In this document: one piece after another, positions 22,503 to 33,479 of the stretch
How positions within the stretch are numbered: the first letter of the stretch is position 1
Layout: the number at the start of each line of letters is the position of its first letter
Assembly: GCA_016800925.1 (NCBI GenBank)
Contig: JABCPU010000027.1
Coordinates: forward strand, 62,001-126,000
Reading direction: 5' to 3'
DNA length: 64,000 nt
Source of the DNA: Suillus spraguei
Taxonomy: Eukaryota > Basidiomycota > Agaricomycetes > Boletales > Suillaceae
The notes under the pieces: model-generated
What the model was told of the DNA's origin: nothing
Database searches by the model: none
Seen by the model: the letters and a program-made list of their open reading frames with translations, nothing else
Program-made: the position numbers and the translations under genes

Positions 22503-23918
22503 CAGATGGATGGACTGGGTCAGATATGGATATGGATCAGATATGGATGGATATGGATTGGAGTGGATGGGTGGATTGGATATGTGAGCTGGATTGGATG
22601 GGTGGACTAGGATGTATGGATTGGGTGTCCAGATGTCCATGGATCGGATCTGATCTGGACCTGAATGTATGGTATATGACAGATAGAGGACTTAGACATG
22701 GCTTCACATAGCATACATGCTGATAGGATAGTTTCAACAAGTTTTAGAATATGACAGGTGTGGGCATGGTGATCTCAAAGCTCATCAACACGGTCAGGCC
22801 AATCTTGAGTCAAACATGGACCTCCAGCTTAGGATTCCCAGGGATAATGAGATGTCCTGGATAAGTATCATCATGATAGAGTTCAACTGCCCAGTCATTG
22901 AGATGAGCTGGTCTTGACCAAATAAGTATGAAGCTATAGCATTAACGACATGATCTAAATAAATTGAATGAAAGTTATTAAGCTGCACAATTTTGGTGTG
23001 AAGATATTCATCAGCCTCATGTGGAGATATACTGTCCAGCACAGGGCAAAAGGTGCTGAAAAGTACAAAGTACAGAATGAAAAGACAGAGTCAATATATT
23101 CGAGAGGTGGCATAGTGATATCAGTCTCAGGTGTAATGTGTGATACAGGAGGTGTAGGTGGGATAGGTGGTGTATAGTCTATGTTGGGAGGTACAGGAAC
23201 AGGTGGACCATCAGTATTAATGGTCAGTCTCGAAAAAAAGACATTGTCGGATGAGTCATCAACATCGACGTGATCTTGTGCAGGTGAAGATACTTGAGAT
23301 GGTGTGACAAAATTAGCAGTAGTATTGGAGAGATTGGATGAATCCATCAATGGGGAGGACAGTACCTGTGCATTTCCAGGCTCAATGGATGGTCTCTCCT
23401 GCATAGACGTAGTTGTAGTCGAGTCAATATTGATAGAATACCCTGCTTGTGCAAGTATATTTATATTCAATAAAGATTTATTAAAAATAGAATCAGCGTG
23501 ATTTTCACTGAAAGTAGCATCAAGTGTCTCATCAAATTTTTTCTTGAGAGTCTCTCCCTCCTCTTTGACCATAGATAGAGTGCCATCGTTGATAGTGCCA
23601 GTTTCAGCACTATTAAAAATAGAGTTGGCTCGAAGGGGAATGGTTTCAGGTGCTGGGCTGACAATGTTCTCCTCCTGGACAAGTGACGGTTTGTCACTGT
23701 CCCACTGGAGGGGAGAGTAAGGAGGGGATGGTGGCTCTGAAACTGTAAATAGAGGGCTAGGATTAGTGGGAGGGAAAGAATGAGTCAGATAGAATGATAA
23801 GATTAGAGCATCATCCCTAATTGAAGTTGAGAAATGGAAGTTGCTGGGGTGATGGGAAAGGAAGTCTGAAACCTTGGCATGAGTGTCTGAAAGCAGGGTG
23901 TAAGGCATTGTTGGCAAG

Positions 23919-24659
23919 TGTTAAGACCATACTCAAAGGTAGAGAGATCCAAAGGGCTTTGGCCTCAGTTCGTGCACTGTGCCCCTTTCCCAAGTAATGC
24001 CCCTTATTTCAGGGAGAAGTTATACGTCCGAAGATCTGGAAGGAGTTGTGTGACGGGGTCCGGATGTCCGAAGGTTATCCGGAACGTAGGGATGAACGAA
24101 GATTAAGGCTAGCTTCGGAACAAATTCCTAACTAGAAACTAGCAGAGATAGACTATCCGAAGATAGAGTCGGAGATATAGACTATAGGAATCAATCCCAG
24201 TCTTGGAAGATGACTTAGAGCGAAAGTGGCTTAAGTCTGGAGGAAGCAGAATGAGCAGAATCTAAGATGATATTCGAACTAAGGTTCTACAGAGATTTAC
24301 AAGTGGTTTATATACTGTAAGTATCTAAGACGATAATCAACAAGTCGGGACCGAGGGCTATGTACAAAGTGTAACGGAAGTCTATTAGTTAATGCACAGC
24401 GGATCAGTAAGCACGAATCGGAAATGAACACAGGTAACGGATCAGTGACGTAGGATGGAAATATACACAGCCGGAATACCGGAAACAGGAGGAATGATGA
24501 AAGGAGATAGATGCTGATATACACAAGGGAGTTAAGGTGCGAGAAGTGAGCACATTCGGATGGGTGGTCCGGACAGGATCTGTGGACCGGACGGATATGG
24601 AATCGATCAGATCTGATTAGATATGGTCGGATCTGAGATTAGAAGTATGGTATATGACA
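23919..24659 (+). repeat. Solo LTR family D, copy D1
   Basis: TGTTAAGACCATACTC...GGTATATGACA, 741 bp, with target duplication GCAAG at 23914-23918 and 24660-24664. It shares the GGCTTTGGCCTCAG and GTGCCCCTTTCCC-type blocks with family A, so the two are related. Its inverse partner is D2. Confidence 0.9.
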
Positions 24660-24713
24660 GCAAGAATAGATTAGACAAATGTGGTAACTGATGGGTGGCT
24701 GTGTGATTTTGCC

Positions 24714-26365
24714 TCACGCTGTCAAACTCAAACACGAGGTGCTGAACTGGGGGAAAAAAGTCAAATCTGGTGGCTTTTTTATAGGCTTTGGGCGTACTTG
24801 AATTTCATATTTGTCTGAGTAAGTTGCCACTTCCCTTACTGATTTCTTACTCAGAATTTGCTTTTGTATTACTGTATTTTTAAATTCAGACACTGTGTGA
24901 TTCTCAAATTCAGTGTGTGAAAGATTCAAAAAGTTCTCGACTAAAAAGGGAAATGAACTTCTGCCGGCTAAAAATACTTTGATGCCGGAGAAGTTCCCCA
25001 ATGTAGGTACTTCAAATTCTAAATTTGGATCGTTCTCGTGTGGTGTACATAAAAGTTTGTACCTTACTTCCATATTTTTAGAATCCTTAAATAGTAACCA
25101 TGTACCATCAAATTGTTCATCTATAGATACATAGTTACTTCTTTGCCATGGTCGGCCTAATAACAAATTAAAGGGAATGTGATCTCCCACAAATAAGTCT
25201 GTGTGAGTGTCATATACCATACTTCTGATCTCAGATCCAATCAATCCTACTTCCATCCGGTCCACAGATCCCGTCCAGATCACCCATCCAAAAGTCCCTC
25301 TCTCTCGCACTCTAACTCCCTTGTGGACATCTGTGTCTACCTCCTTTCAGCAATCCTCCTGTCTCCGGTATTCTGGCTGTGTATATTTCCTTCCTGCTTA
25401 TTGATTCATTACCTGTGTCTCATTTCGACTTGTGCTTACTGATCGCTGTGCATTAACTAATAGACTTCTGTTATACATCGTATATAGCCCTTGGTCCTGG
25501 ACTCGTTGATTATCCATGCTAGTTACTTACAGTATATAAACCACTTGTAAATCTCTGTAGAACCTTAGTTCAAATATCATCTTAGATTCTGCTCAATCTA
25601 TTCCTCTGGACTTGAGTTACTTCCAACTCTGGTCATCTTCCAAGACTTAGGATTGATTCCTATAAGTCTGCATCTCCCACTCTACCTTCAGGTAGTCTAC
25701 CTCTGTTAGTTTCTAGTTAAGGACTTGTTCCGAGACTAGTCTTATTCCTTGTATCACCTCCACACTCCAGATAAGCTTCGGATGCATCATATCCGATACC
25801 TTCGGACATCCGGATCTGTCACACGATCACTTCGGATCTTCAGACGTATACTTACCCTCTGAAATAAGGGGCATTACTCAGGAAAGGGGCACAGTGCACA
25901 AACTGAGGCCAAAGCCCTTGGTTCTCTTACCCTTTGAGTACGGTCTTAACAGTGAGTAAAAACACTGCTGCAGTTGAGCGGCACATCTTCAATCAGACCA
26001 TGCAATTGGCCTTCGCCTCCATTGGCGTCACTTAATGATACCGATTTTCCGATGTCCATCAGTCTATTGATAATAGTCTTCCAGATATAGCTACTTACTA
26101 TATTTAGTTGACTTCCCGTGTCTATTATAGCACTGATCATGCACCCATCGCACTGCATGGCCAATTTTATTAATAGACCCCGTGTTTGTGTCCACATAGC
26201 GTGGGCTTGTATCTTAGATTTTTTTGATTTTGGCTTGATAATGTTTGATAAGATTTCAGACAATTCTTGCAAAGTTCTGAGAAGCTCACCTATTTCAATT
26301 TTCACAGGTGTTCTCAAAATGGAACTGAGAATTTCCTTTGGTTTATTTTTAGTCACAATGTCCAA
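24714..26365 (-). pseudogene. Ty3/Gypsy retropepsin-type protease remnant, split by LTR D2
   Basis: The N-terminal part (26365 down to 25957) contains the catalytic motif of retropepsins, IIDTGSQLNIVS. The C-terminal part (25202 down to 24714) contains the second hallmark, NLLLGRPWQRSNYVSID. LTR D2 with a 5-bp target duplication lies exactly between, and removing it joins SVFTH to TDLFVGDH in one frame. It is part of a Gypsy internal region together with the zinc-knuckle fragment upstream. No reverse transcriptase, RNase H or integrase follows; the element is cut off near 24660 by LTR D1. Confidence 0.75.
25208..25951 (-). repeat. Solo LTR family D, copy D2
   Basis: A 744-bp inverse copy of D1. 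Target duplication GTGAG (CTCAC on the minus strand) lies at 25203-25207 and 25952-25956. It disrupts the Gypsy protease. Confidence 0.92.
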
Positions 26366-26397
26366 TTCACAATGATGTCTTGGATTGATCCCATTGG

Positions 26398-28670
26398 AGT
26401 TTGAATCATTTCAGTAAGTGTTTTGATGACTCTGCAGTGCTAACTCCTTTCTTTCTACAGACATCTCATCCATCATGATGTCATCACTGGTCCATCCAGT
26501 GTCCTCTCTCTTCTCTTTACTCATGTTCTCTCTTACTGATTTTTCTGATTTAGATCTGACCACTGGCTTTGGCCAGTCTCTCAGCCACTAGCCTGGCCTT
26601 CTTAGGCGCAGTGTATGTCTTTTTGTTGGCACTGTTTCTTACTACTTTCCTTAGGTACTTTAGATTCTGCAGGTGGAACTATGACTTTGTCCCTCCCTGG
26701 CCTTATCTCGTGCAAATCCCTCATCCTTTCGACTGGACATACAAAATTCTCCTCATTGGAGCTCATCTCTTGCATTGACATACTTTCGGCATCTTGTTCT
26801 CTTTGTTCTGGCACCATCTCACTTTCACTGGAGATATATTGGTTAAGGTACACTTTTTTGCTTCTCTTCAAGGGTGCCACTGACTCAATATCACATAGTG
26901 CTTCACTTGTTTTAACCTTGATGAAGTGCGCTACGGCAGCATTTCTCCTTCCCATCTCAGGGCTTTAAGTGTTGTTTCTTCAGGCTTTCATTTGAGCATT
27001 CCTCTGTCTGGTCTAGCATATTGTCTGGTTCTTGTCCAGGTAAGTTTTTTTTGTTCTATTAGTTTCAGTAACTGTGGACATTGACTAACTCCATGCCCTT
27101 TCTCTCTGTTACAACCATGCAAAGCTGGAGCTACTAAGAAGTCCTGGTCTTACATGGGGTTGTACGGAGGGATGGAAAGTCAAAGGGGCTTGGCCTCAGC
27201 TCGTACGCTGTGCCCCTTACCTGAGTATGTGCCCTTAATTTCGGATGAAGTCCAAGGAGGAGTTATAGTGAAGTCCGGACAGAGTCTGGATGAACTCTGT
27301 AGGACAGGATAGCTTGATAGAGCTCCAAAGGACTTCCAGATGATCGCAGGAACGTGCCGGAACTATTTCCAGATGGTAGGGAGTAATAGTAAGACTACTG
27401 GAACAAGTTCCAAGTAGAATGGATGAAGGATGGACTCCTGGACAAAGTCCAGGGCAGGATAGGAGCAAAGCTCCGGAGGGACAGATGATCCATAGGTGTC
27501 GGAGGATAGGATAGGATAGATCCGGAGGACCAGAGGTCCGAAGGTCCAGAGCTCGGAGGAGCAGAAGAGCAGAAGAGTGGATGATTGGATGATTGGATGA
27601 TTGGATGAGCGTAGCTCTATGGATCTTAGGGGAAGTGTTAACTACTAGAGGGGAGTAGGTCTGAATATGGTATAGAAATAGTATGGACTACTCCAGACAA
27701 GGTCTGGAATAGAAACAGACAGGATAAGACTACCAAAGGTAGAGTCAGAGGTGAAACAGATGAGAGACAGGAGATGGACAAAGTCCGAAAAGGATATAGA
27801 ACATGGGATCAAAGCTCCGGCCTAGGGAGTGATCCCATAGGCCTGAGTCAGAAGCTTACAAGGGCCGGAGCCCAAGTGCGAGAACGGAAATGGAGTTATA
27901 TAGATATGATAACAGGATACAGAGTAATCAAGGAATTTACAGAAATAGGAAAGCAATGATCAGACTGAGGTCTGCAGGAGTTGTACTACAAGTTTATATA
28001 CCGTAGGTAGCATGCCAGAAGGCAAGTAAGGATAGTCCGAGGCTATGTCTGAGGCATTGCAGAACACAAGGCTATGAACTTGGAAATAAGACTTGTACAA
28101 AATATCTTATCAAGACGGAAGTTGAGATAACCGAAAGCCAGAGGTGCAGAGATAACCGAAAGCTGGACACAGGTATTTAACCTAAAAGGAGTAACGCGCA
28201 GGTGCATGGGAATAGTTTCAGATATGAGCATGGATCAGATATGGACATGGATTGGATATGGACACAGATCGAATATGAACATGGATCAGATGGATGGACT
28301 GAGTCGGATATGGATATGGATTAGTTATGGATGGATATGGATCGGAGTGGATGGATGGATTGGACATGTGAGCTGGATTGGATGGGTGGACTAGGATGTA
28401 TGGATTGGGTGTCCGGATGTCCATGGATCAGACCTGAATGTATGGTATATGACACTCTCCACATCCATAACAGATTCTCTTGTGGTATGGAGTATTAGGG
28501 GGATGATAGAATCTACTACCAGGGGGAGGTCTTTTGCTATTTTGTACATCACCTCTTAGCTCTATCATAGTTTGTGCATTTGTATAACCATCTTTGTTTG
28601 GTGAATACACTTTTGATGCTTGACTTATAATGGGTGAAGCTATTATTTCCTTAATTAAAGGATCAATTCA
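26398..28670 (-). pseudogene. Ty3/Gypsy gag remnant with CCHC zinc knuckle, split by LTR A3
   Basis: From about 28670 down, the minus strand reads a basic gag-like segment (NAQTMIELRGDVQNSKRPPP) to CYGCGE, where LTR A3 (27107-28454) interrupts. After the LTR it continues KGHGVSQCPQLLKLIEQKK. Together this gives C-x2-C-x4-H-x4-C, the nucleocapsid zinc knuckle. A charged linker follows (MGRRNAAVAHFIKVKTSE..., 26955-26602). It lies upstream of the protease remnant on the same strand, in normal gag-then-protease order. The 5' part of gag and its own LTR are not found. Confidence 0.7.
27107..28454 (+). repeat. Solo LTR family A, copy A3
   Basis: 1348 bp, TGTTACAACCATGCAAAGCT...GGTATATGACA, with target duplication CTCTC at 27102-27106 and 28455-28459. 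It is inserted inside zinc-knuckle codons of the Gypsy remnant. Confidence 0.93.
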
Positions 28671-28714
28671 CATGGCTTGGTAAAATAAGAGTGCATATTG
28701 CATCAGAAAAGTGT

Positions 28715-28955
28715 GTACTTGCCATTATAGCTCTTAGTGACTACTAGGAGCTATAATAGCTGTTATAGCATATATGACAATTATTGACAAGTCCCTTCTA
28801 TAGCAGCCATAATAGCAGCATCATTTAACAAAAATTCTTACTATGGAAAGCTCTTACTTTCAGCCGCTATTATGAACAAGTGATTTTCTTAAAATTTACT
28901 TGCTCATTATAGCTTCAAATAGCTACTAGTAGCTATAATGCAGACATAAAAAAAC
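28715..28955. repeat. Pair of hairpin-forming AT-rich repeats
   Basis: Around 28719-28755 and 28909-28943, two related palindromic segments occur (ATTATAGCT...ACTAC/TAGTAGCTATAAT-like arms). The surroundings are rich in TATAGC/GCTATA. It may be a small foldback element; no target repeat identified. Confidence 0.45.
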
Positions 28956-29149
28956 CCCAAATGATATGCTATTTGATTTTAAAACATGCTAATGAAATAT
29001 ACTACTAAAACAATTGGCATCGTCATCCTCCACTCACTATCAGACTGTACTGCTGCAGCTGCAGCCTCCCTTTCCACCAACAGATATCTTTCTATAAAAA
29101 AATCATTAGCTAGAGCTAATAAAAATCCAAGAAAAAAAACCTAAGAGTG

Positions 29150-32100
29150 TCCTTCATATCCATCTTCATCAGCTTGTAAAAAATGGGTGTATCCTTCTTG
29201 AACTCAGAAAGCAGAGATTGGTAGCCAGTGAACCTGTCAAAAGATGAAGTCTACATGAGTATAGATAATGTCAGAGAACAGAAAGAAACAGACTCAGCGC
29301 AATAACTTTCATCTGTGAAGGAGACAACAGATCCTAAACCTTTGAGCTTGCCATTTGACAAGAGCCTCTGAGTGCACATTGAATCTAGAAGAGAAATTGC
29401 CATTAGCACTGTCCTTTCATATAAACAAGAAACTCACCGCACTAGCACAAAGGGCCAGCAGAGCATCAGGAAACTCAAGATACAAGTTGTTTTGTTTACC
29501 CATCTTAATAGCATCTCCCTTTACTGACCAAAACTGGTCAGAAATCAACCATATCAGGCCATGATTCATCCAGGGCTTGGTTTTGTCATATGTCCTTTAC
29601 TGTGATGTAAGTAAATCCAAATGAGTGTCAATCTTCTTATATGAATTATTAGCACTTACCTTCAAGTTGACGTCACCATGTAAAAAAATGTTGTCCTTCA
29701 GAAGCCATTTGCAGGTGCTAATCACCTCCTCACTACTCTCTAGCTCAGTGAGCCCAAACCAGCCAGGTGTACCCTGCCTAGCCTTTAGTACAAGTTCAGC
29801 CCTCATTGTCCCCTGCCCTTGCCATGTCTGTGATCAGATCGCTCAATCAGCACCATCTACTTGGATATCCAAGCACTTACATAGTTCACCAACATGTTCT
29901 TTATGTCCATATTGTTCACAAGCTGTGTTAGCCTCTCTGTCAGCTGATCATTGCCTTGACACACCTCAACAATGACATCCCATGCCTTGCTTTCCTTCTG
30001 CTGGTTGGTGGGGAAGCCATCAGATAAAGCTCCATGGCATTGTAATGAACATATTCATATTGGCGCTGGCCTTGAAACCCTATCTTTTAACGCACGTCTC
30101 ACGTCTATAGGAGTCTCCACTCATTCATGGCCATCTTACTCCTTTAGCATTGCCAGCAGTATCACACGCTTACCACACACCATACCGATTGCTGCACCAT
30201 GTTCCACATACTGATGTCCTTCTATGCCCTTGCCTCATCCGCATAGCTCCATTTGGTGTGTAGTTTGTACATGACTGCTCATCACTGATTCTATGGCAAG
30301 TCTTATTACATGTTGCCTCATGCTGCAGCTGCCTCATGCTACATTTACATATCAGCAGTTACTCCTCTCGAGCACTACTGATCTTGCCTACACATCCCGA
30401 GTACATACAAAATAGGATATAAGCACTTCATAGCCATAGCCTGCACGATACAGTACCTTATTTTTCACTGTACTATAGGTCAGGATTAGTGTCTAGCTCT
30501 GGATTCACCCAGTAGTAGACTTAGTCTTTAAAGTTCCTTATCACTTGTTAATTGATATCGCTCGTTCACCACTACCACTGGCATACCACTGGACTTTTGA
30601 CCCCTATTTTGACTGAACTTCATGCTCACCACTGCTTTACCGCTGAAAGTACTGCATTTTCTTTACTGTTTCTTTGCACCACTCACTCCTTACTGCTACC
30701 GCTGACATTACCATTTGTCACTGCTCGCTCGACATTGCATTTTCAGGCATTGTTTTGACCTCGCTAGTACTGCTACTTATGACACTAGTTCCGCGGCATT
30801 ATTGCTGACTGCGGCAACTTACTGCTGACTATGATGCTTCCTTCGCACATTGGTTTGACTTGGATTTGACTATACTAACAGGCTTCCCCCTTTAGGGTCA
30901 AATGTTCTTGCCTAGCAAGTGAAGCAGACTAGATGGAGCACAAGACTCACATACTAACTTAGGAGGTAGTTTATCTACAGCCCAGGCTAGGTTGTATCTT
31001 TACAGCATCTCATACTCCTGTTGGTGATCCTGGCAATTCTCTTAGAGTGTGGGTGGTGAACATGGCAAGAGTCACTTTGGTGTTGAGGATGCTGGAACAC
31101 CTACTATGACTAGAGCTTGATGGCTCAGTGTCATCACCAACCACCACCTAATTGTAGAACTTAGGAGGAATAAACAAAATAATGAAATATGAAACTCTCA
31201 CCAGGTCTCATCCAGCAGCTTGCTATACCCCTTCTTGCTACTAATCTCATCCTCATCAGAACCTTCCTCCTCATCCATCCTGCTGTCCTCCCTATCATCA
31301 TCTTTCTCCAAAGGTAATTCTTAATTTTGAGATGCTGGAGGTTCCTCAGGATCTTCATCATTGTCCTCCTCATCATCTGTATTAAAACTTAATAGGTCTC
31401 CTACCATGTCCAGGGTTGGCTCTTCCTCATCAGAAGAAATGGTTCCAGATTTCCTGATGCACTTCAAGGGTCTTGAGCTTTGCTGGCCCCTGTCAGCTTG
31501 CGCCTTTTGCTCCACTAGAGCTGCTAATTATTTTCTTGTGACTAAATAGTGTTAGTATTATCACAACTATACATTTGAATCTCACCTTTTGTCTTGTCTG
31601 CCTCCTCTGCAGTTTGAGCAGCCTTCTGAGCCTTTTGCAGTTCTGCCAACTTTTTTGTGTCTGCTGCTGAGAACTTTTTAGTAGATGTTGATGAGGAAGG
31701 AGCCTTAGAAACAGCCTTGGGATTGGACTTGGGCTTTGCAGTGCCTCTGGTATGCAAAGACAGCTTGCCATCAGACAGAGGTGCAACGAAAGCAGCATAA
31801 ATATCATGCAGACTGGAGACGTCAGTTGAACTGTGTAGGAGACTAAATTGATAGTTAGAAACATGTTCACAAGAAACGACATTAACACATGAAGCGCACC
31901 TTTGACATTTCACTGCTAGCTCAATAACACTCAGCATCTTTATAAACACTACGCCCACCTCTTGAGATGAAAAGGCATGACAACCTGAAGGACTGATGTT
32001 ATGCTATCATCCCAAGAAGTTATGTGCACCTTTTTTGCTCTATCCATCCACATCTTTGGTTCCATCTCATTGGATTTTGGGTGAATTGTGGCAAGTGCAG

Positions 32101-32220
32101 AGATGATAGTGTCCGATGAGGCTGTGCTTGTATGAGCCATACTGTCTCCAACATACCACTGCATCCCAACCAGTTTCCTGCTATTCCTGGGACAAGTAGG
32201 ATTTGGTCCGGCCTGGGCCT
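29150..32220 (-). pseudogene. DUF6532-like mushroom orphan gene, split by LTR C2
   Basis: Minus-strand exons can be followed from MQWYVGDSMAHTSTASSDT (about 32164) through a Lys/Ala-rich segment (KFSAADTKKLAELQKAQKAA). Next is an acidic stretch (SFNTDDEEDNDEDPEEPPAS, about 31350), then KAWDVIVEVCQGNDQLTERL at about 29985, MRAELVLKARQGTPGWFGLT, KPWMNHGLIWLISDQFWS and a VVSFTDESY-type segment near 29300. Order and spacing resemble the agaricomycete DUF6532 family, often found next to transposons; function unknown. LTR C2 (30041-31004) interrupts it, and removing it with one GCAT repeat leaves an open frame across the site. The family assignment is tentative. Confidence 0.4.
30041..31004 (+). 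repeat. LTR-like element family C, copy C2 (964 bp)
   Basis: TGTAATGAACATATTCATATT...GGTTGTATCTTTACA, full-length inverse match to C1. GCAT flanks both ends (30037-30040, 31005-31008), a 4-bp duplication. No coding content. Confidence 0.7.
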
Positions 32221-32269
32221 AGGTCGTCTTTGATGAGCCACTATGTAGTGTGTAATCTGCATGGAGTCC

Positions 32270-32727
32270 CCAATTTCACCAGGGATGATTAAAAAGGTTA
32301 GGCAAGATGATCCAGTAGTCAGGTCTTACAGTCGCAAGGCCAGGGTTTGGGCTTCTTTACCCAGCTGCATCAATGCATAGATGATAAGGTGTAATTCTGA
32401 AGGAGATAGCTAACAGTTAGTCATTGTAGAGTAATGGGAACTTGCTGCTTGCTGTTGACACAGAGGCAGATTTCCCATGGTGGGAAAGTAAACCAGTTAC
32501 TTTCCCACCTCCCCACCACACATGTCTTATTGATGATCAGAAACCTACTGTCACATGTATTGGTGGAGAACCTGCAATCTGTCTTCATATCTGGCAGATC
32601 TATTATTGCATGTGCATGTACTCCGTCATGTATTCTTATTACCCATTAAAGAAAAAGACCCACCACTGCTTACAGTGCCATTCCCATCAATTCTTCCCTG
32701 TCAAATAAACCTTTGTTAAAGCCCAGG
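32270..32727. other. Unassigned stretch
   Basis: A plus-strand ORF (32442-32708, ...ADFPWWESKPVTFPPPHH...) and minus-strand reading in the same bases are both open, and I can support neither. It lies between the DUF6532-like gene and LTR B2. Confidence 0.4.
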
Positions 32728-33260
32728 TGTTACGAACTGGGGTGGCATCACCAGCAATAGTGAAAAGACACAGGCAGTCTGCTGTGAAGTTCTACAATGC
32801 TCACAAGAGAGCAAGGTGAAAGTACAAGGAACTGGTTCCAAGTACGATCAAGGGTTCGGCCTCTAAGACAAGTCTAAGAGGTTCTACGAGAGAATAGAGA
32901 CTAAGGCTAAGGAGTGCTTAGACTTAGAGACAATTCAAGACAACTAAAGATTGGGGGTCTTTAGCAAAGAGGAATCCAGGTAAAACCCAGTAAGATTGAA
33001 GTAAAGAATCTACTACAAATACACTGTGCTTATATAGGTATGTATGTGCGCACAGACCAGGTAACTGTGAGAATATAACTGCATATCCTAATAAGGAAGG
33101 CATGTATCATACAAGTGTGTTGAAACACATGAGTCAGAGGTAAGAGCACGTGTTTAGCGTATGCATATGCTAAACCAGCCAAGTTCGAGAACAGAGTCAT
33201 GGAGAGTCAGGACATCGCAGTTATGTGATGTCTGATGGAAGTGGAAGTGTGACTGTAACA
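32728..33260 (+). repeat. Solo LTR family B, copy B2
   Basis: 533 bp, TGTTACGAACTGGGGTGGC...GACTGTAACA, with target duplication CCAGG at 32723-32727 and 33261-33265. It has internal blocks in common with B1 and B3 (GAGGTTCTACGAGAATAGAGAC-like and GTGCTTATATAG-like promoter region). Confidence 0.92.
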
Positions 33261-33479
33261 CCAGGAGAACATGGTGAGTCCTTTTGTCCTTTGTTGGGTC
33301 ATAGCAGCTGACTAAAGTGGTGTAGAAGACATCAGTGGAGAGTTCTTTGAATCCAGCCTGGAGAAACAAAACATATGCATATGCCAATAAGTTCAAGACT
33401 AAGGTGCACTCCATTGTGATTGCACTTACATGCTTGACTGAAAGGCTGATGGGCCATTACAAATTCAGTTTAGTTCATC

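Larger units (their letters stand above)
20815..22681 (+). repeat. LTR family A, copy A2 (hosts LTR B1; no matching target repeat)
   Basis: Runs from TGTTACAACCATGCAAAACT to GGTATATGACA. Without the nested LTR B1 it is about 1.4 kb, like A3 and A4. Flanks CCTCC and GATAG do not match, unlike the other copies, so recombination or deletion may have occurred. It contains five copies of a 17-bp unit (CGGATATGGACACATAT) at 22418-22502. Confidence 0.8.
20358..23908 (-). pseudogene. Orphan gene interrupted by LTR A2
   Basis: The 5' part (23908 down to 22955) starts MPYTLLSDTHAKVSDFLSHH and runs about 315 codons through an acidic Ser/Thr/Pro-rich region with a proline run (PPIPPTPP). It is followed by YHDDTYPGHLIIPGNPKLEV in another frame, presumably after an intron or frameshift. 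The 3' part (about 20814 down to 20358) reads NPFFTFNEAQCLNAYISITH...LKLSDTLLMPFPDED...LLSEMVHNGHRFCL. The two are separated by LTR A2 at 20815-22681. I cannot assign a domain. The ATG at 23908 lies just inside LTR D1's right-hand neighbour, so the promoter is displaced. Joining of the two parts is inference from strand and spacing. Confidence 0.35.

Noticed and set aside
20810..22686. Target duplication for LTR A2
   Set aside because: Flanks CCTCC and GATAG do not match.
22365..22711. ORFs rich in repeated YPIC/DMDT-like peptides on both strands
   Set aside because: Product of the 17-bp minisatellite in LTR A2.
24660..28670. Complete Gypsy element
   Set aside because: No reverse transcriptase, RNase H or integrase segments and no paired LTRs of its own.
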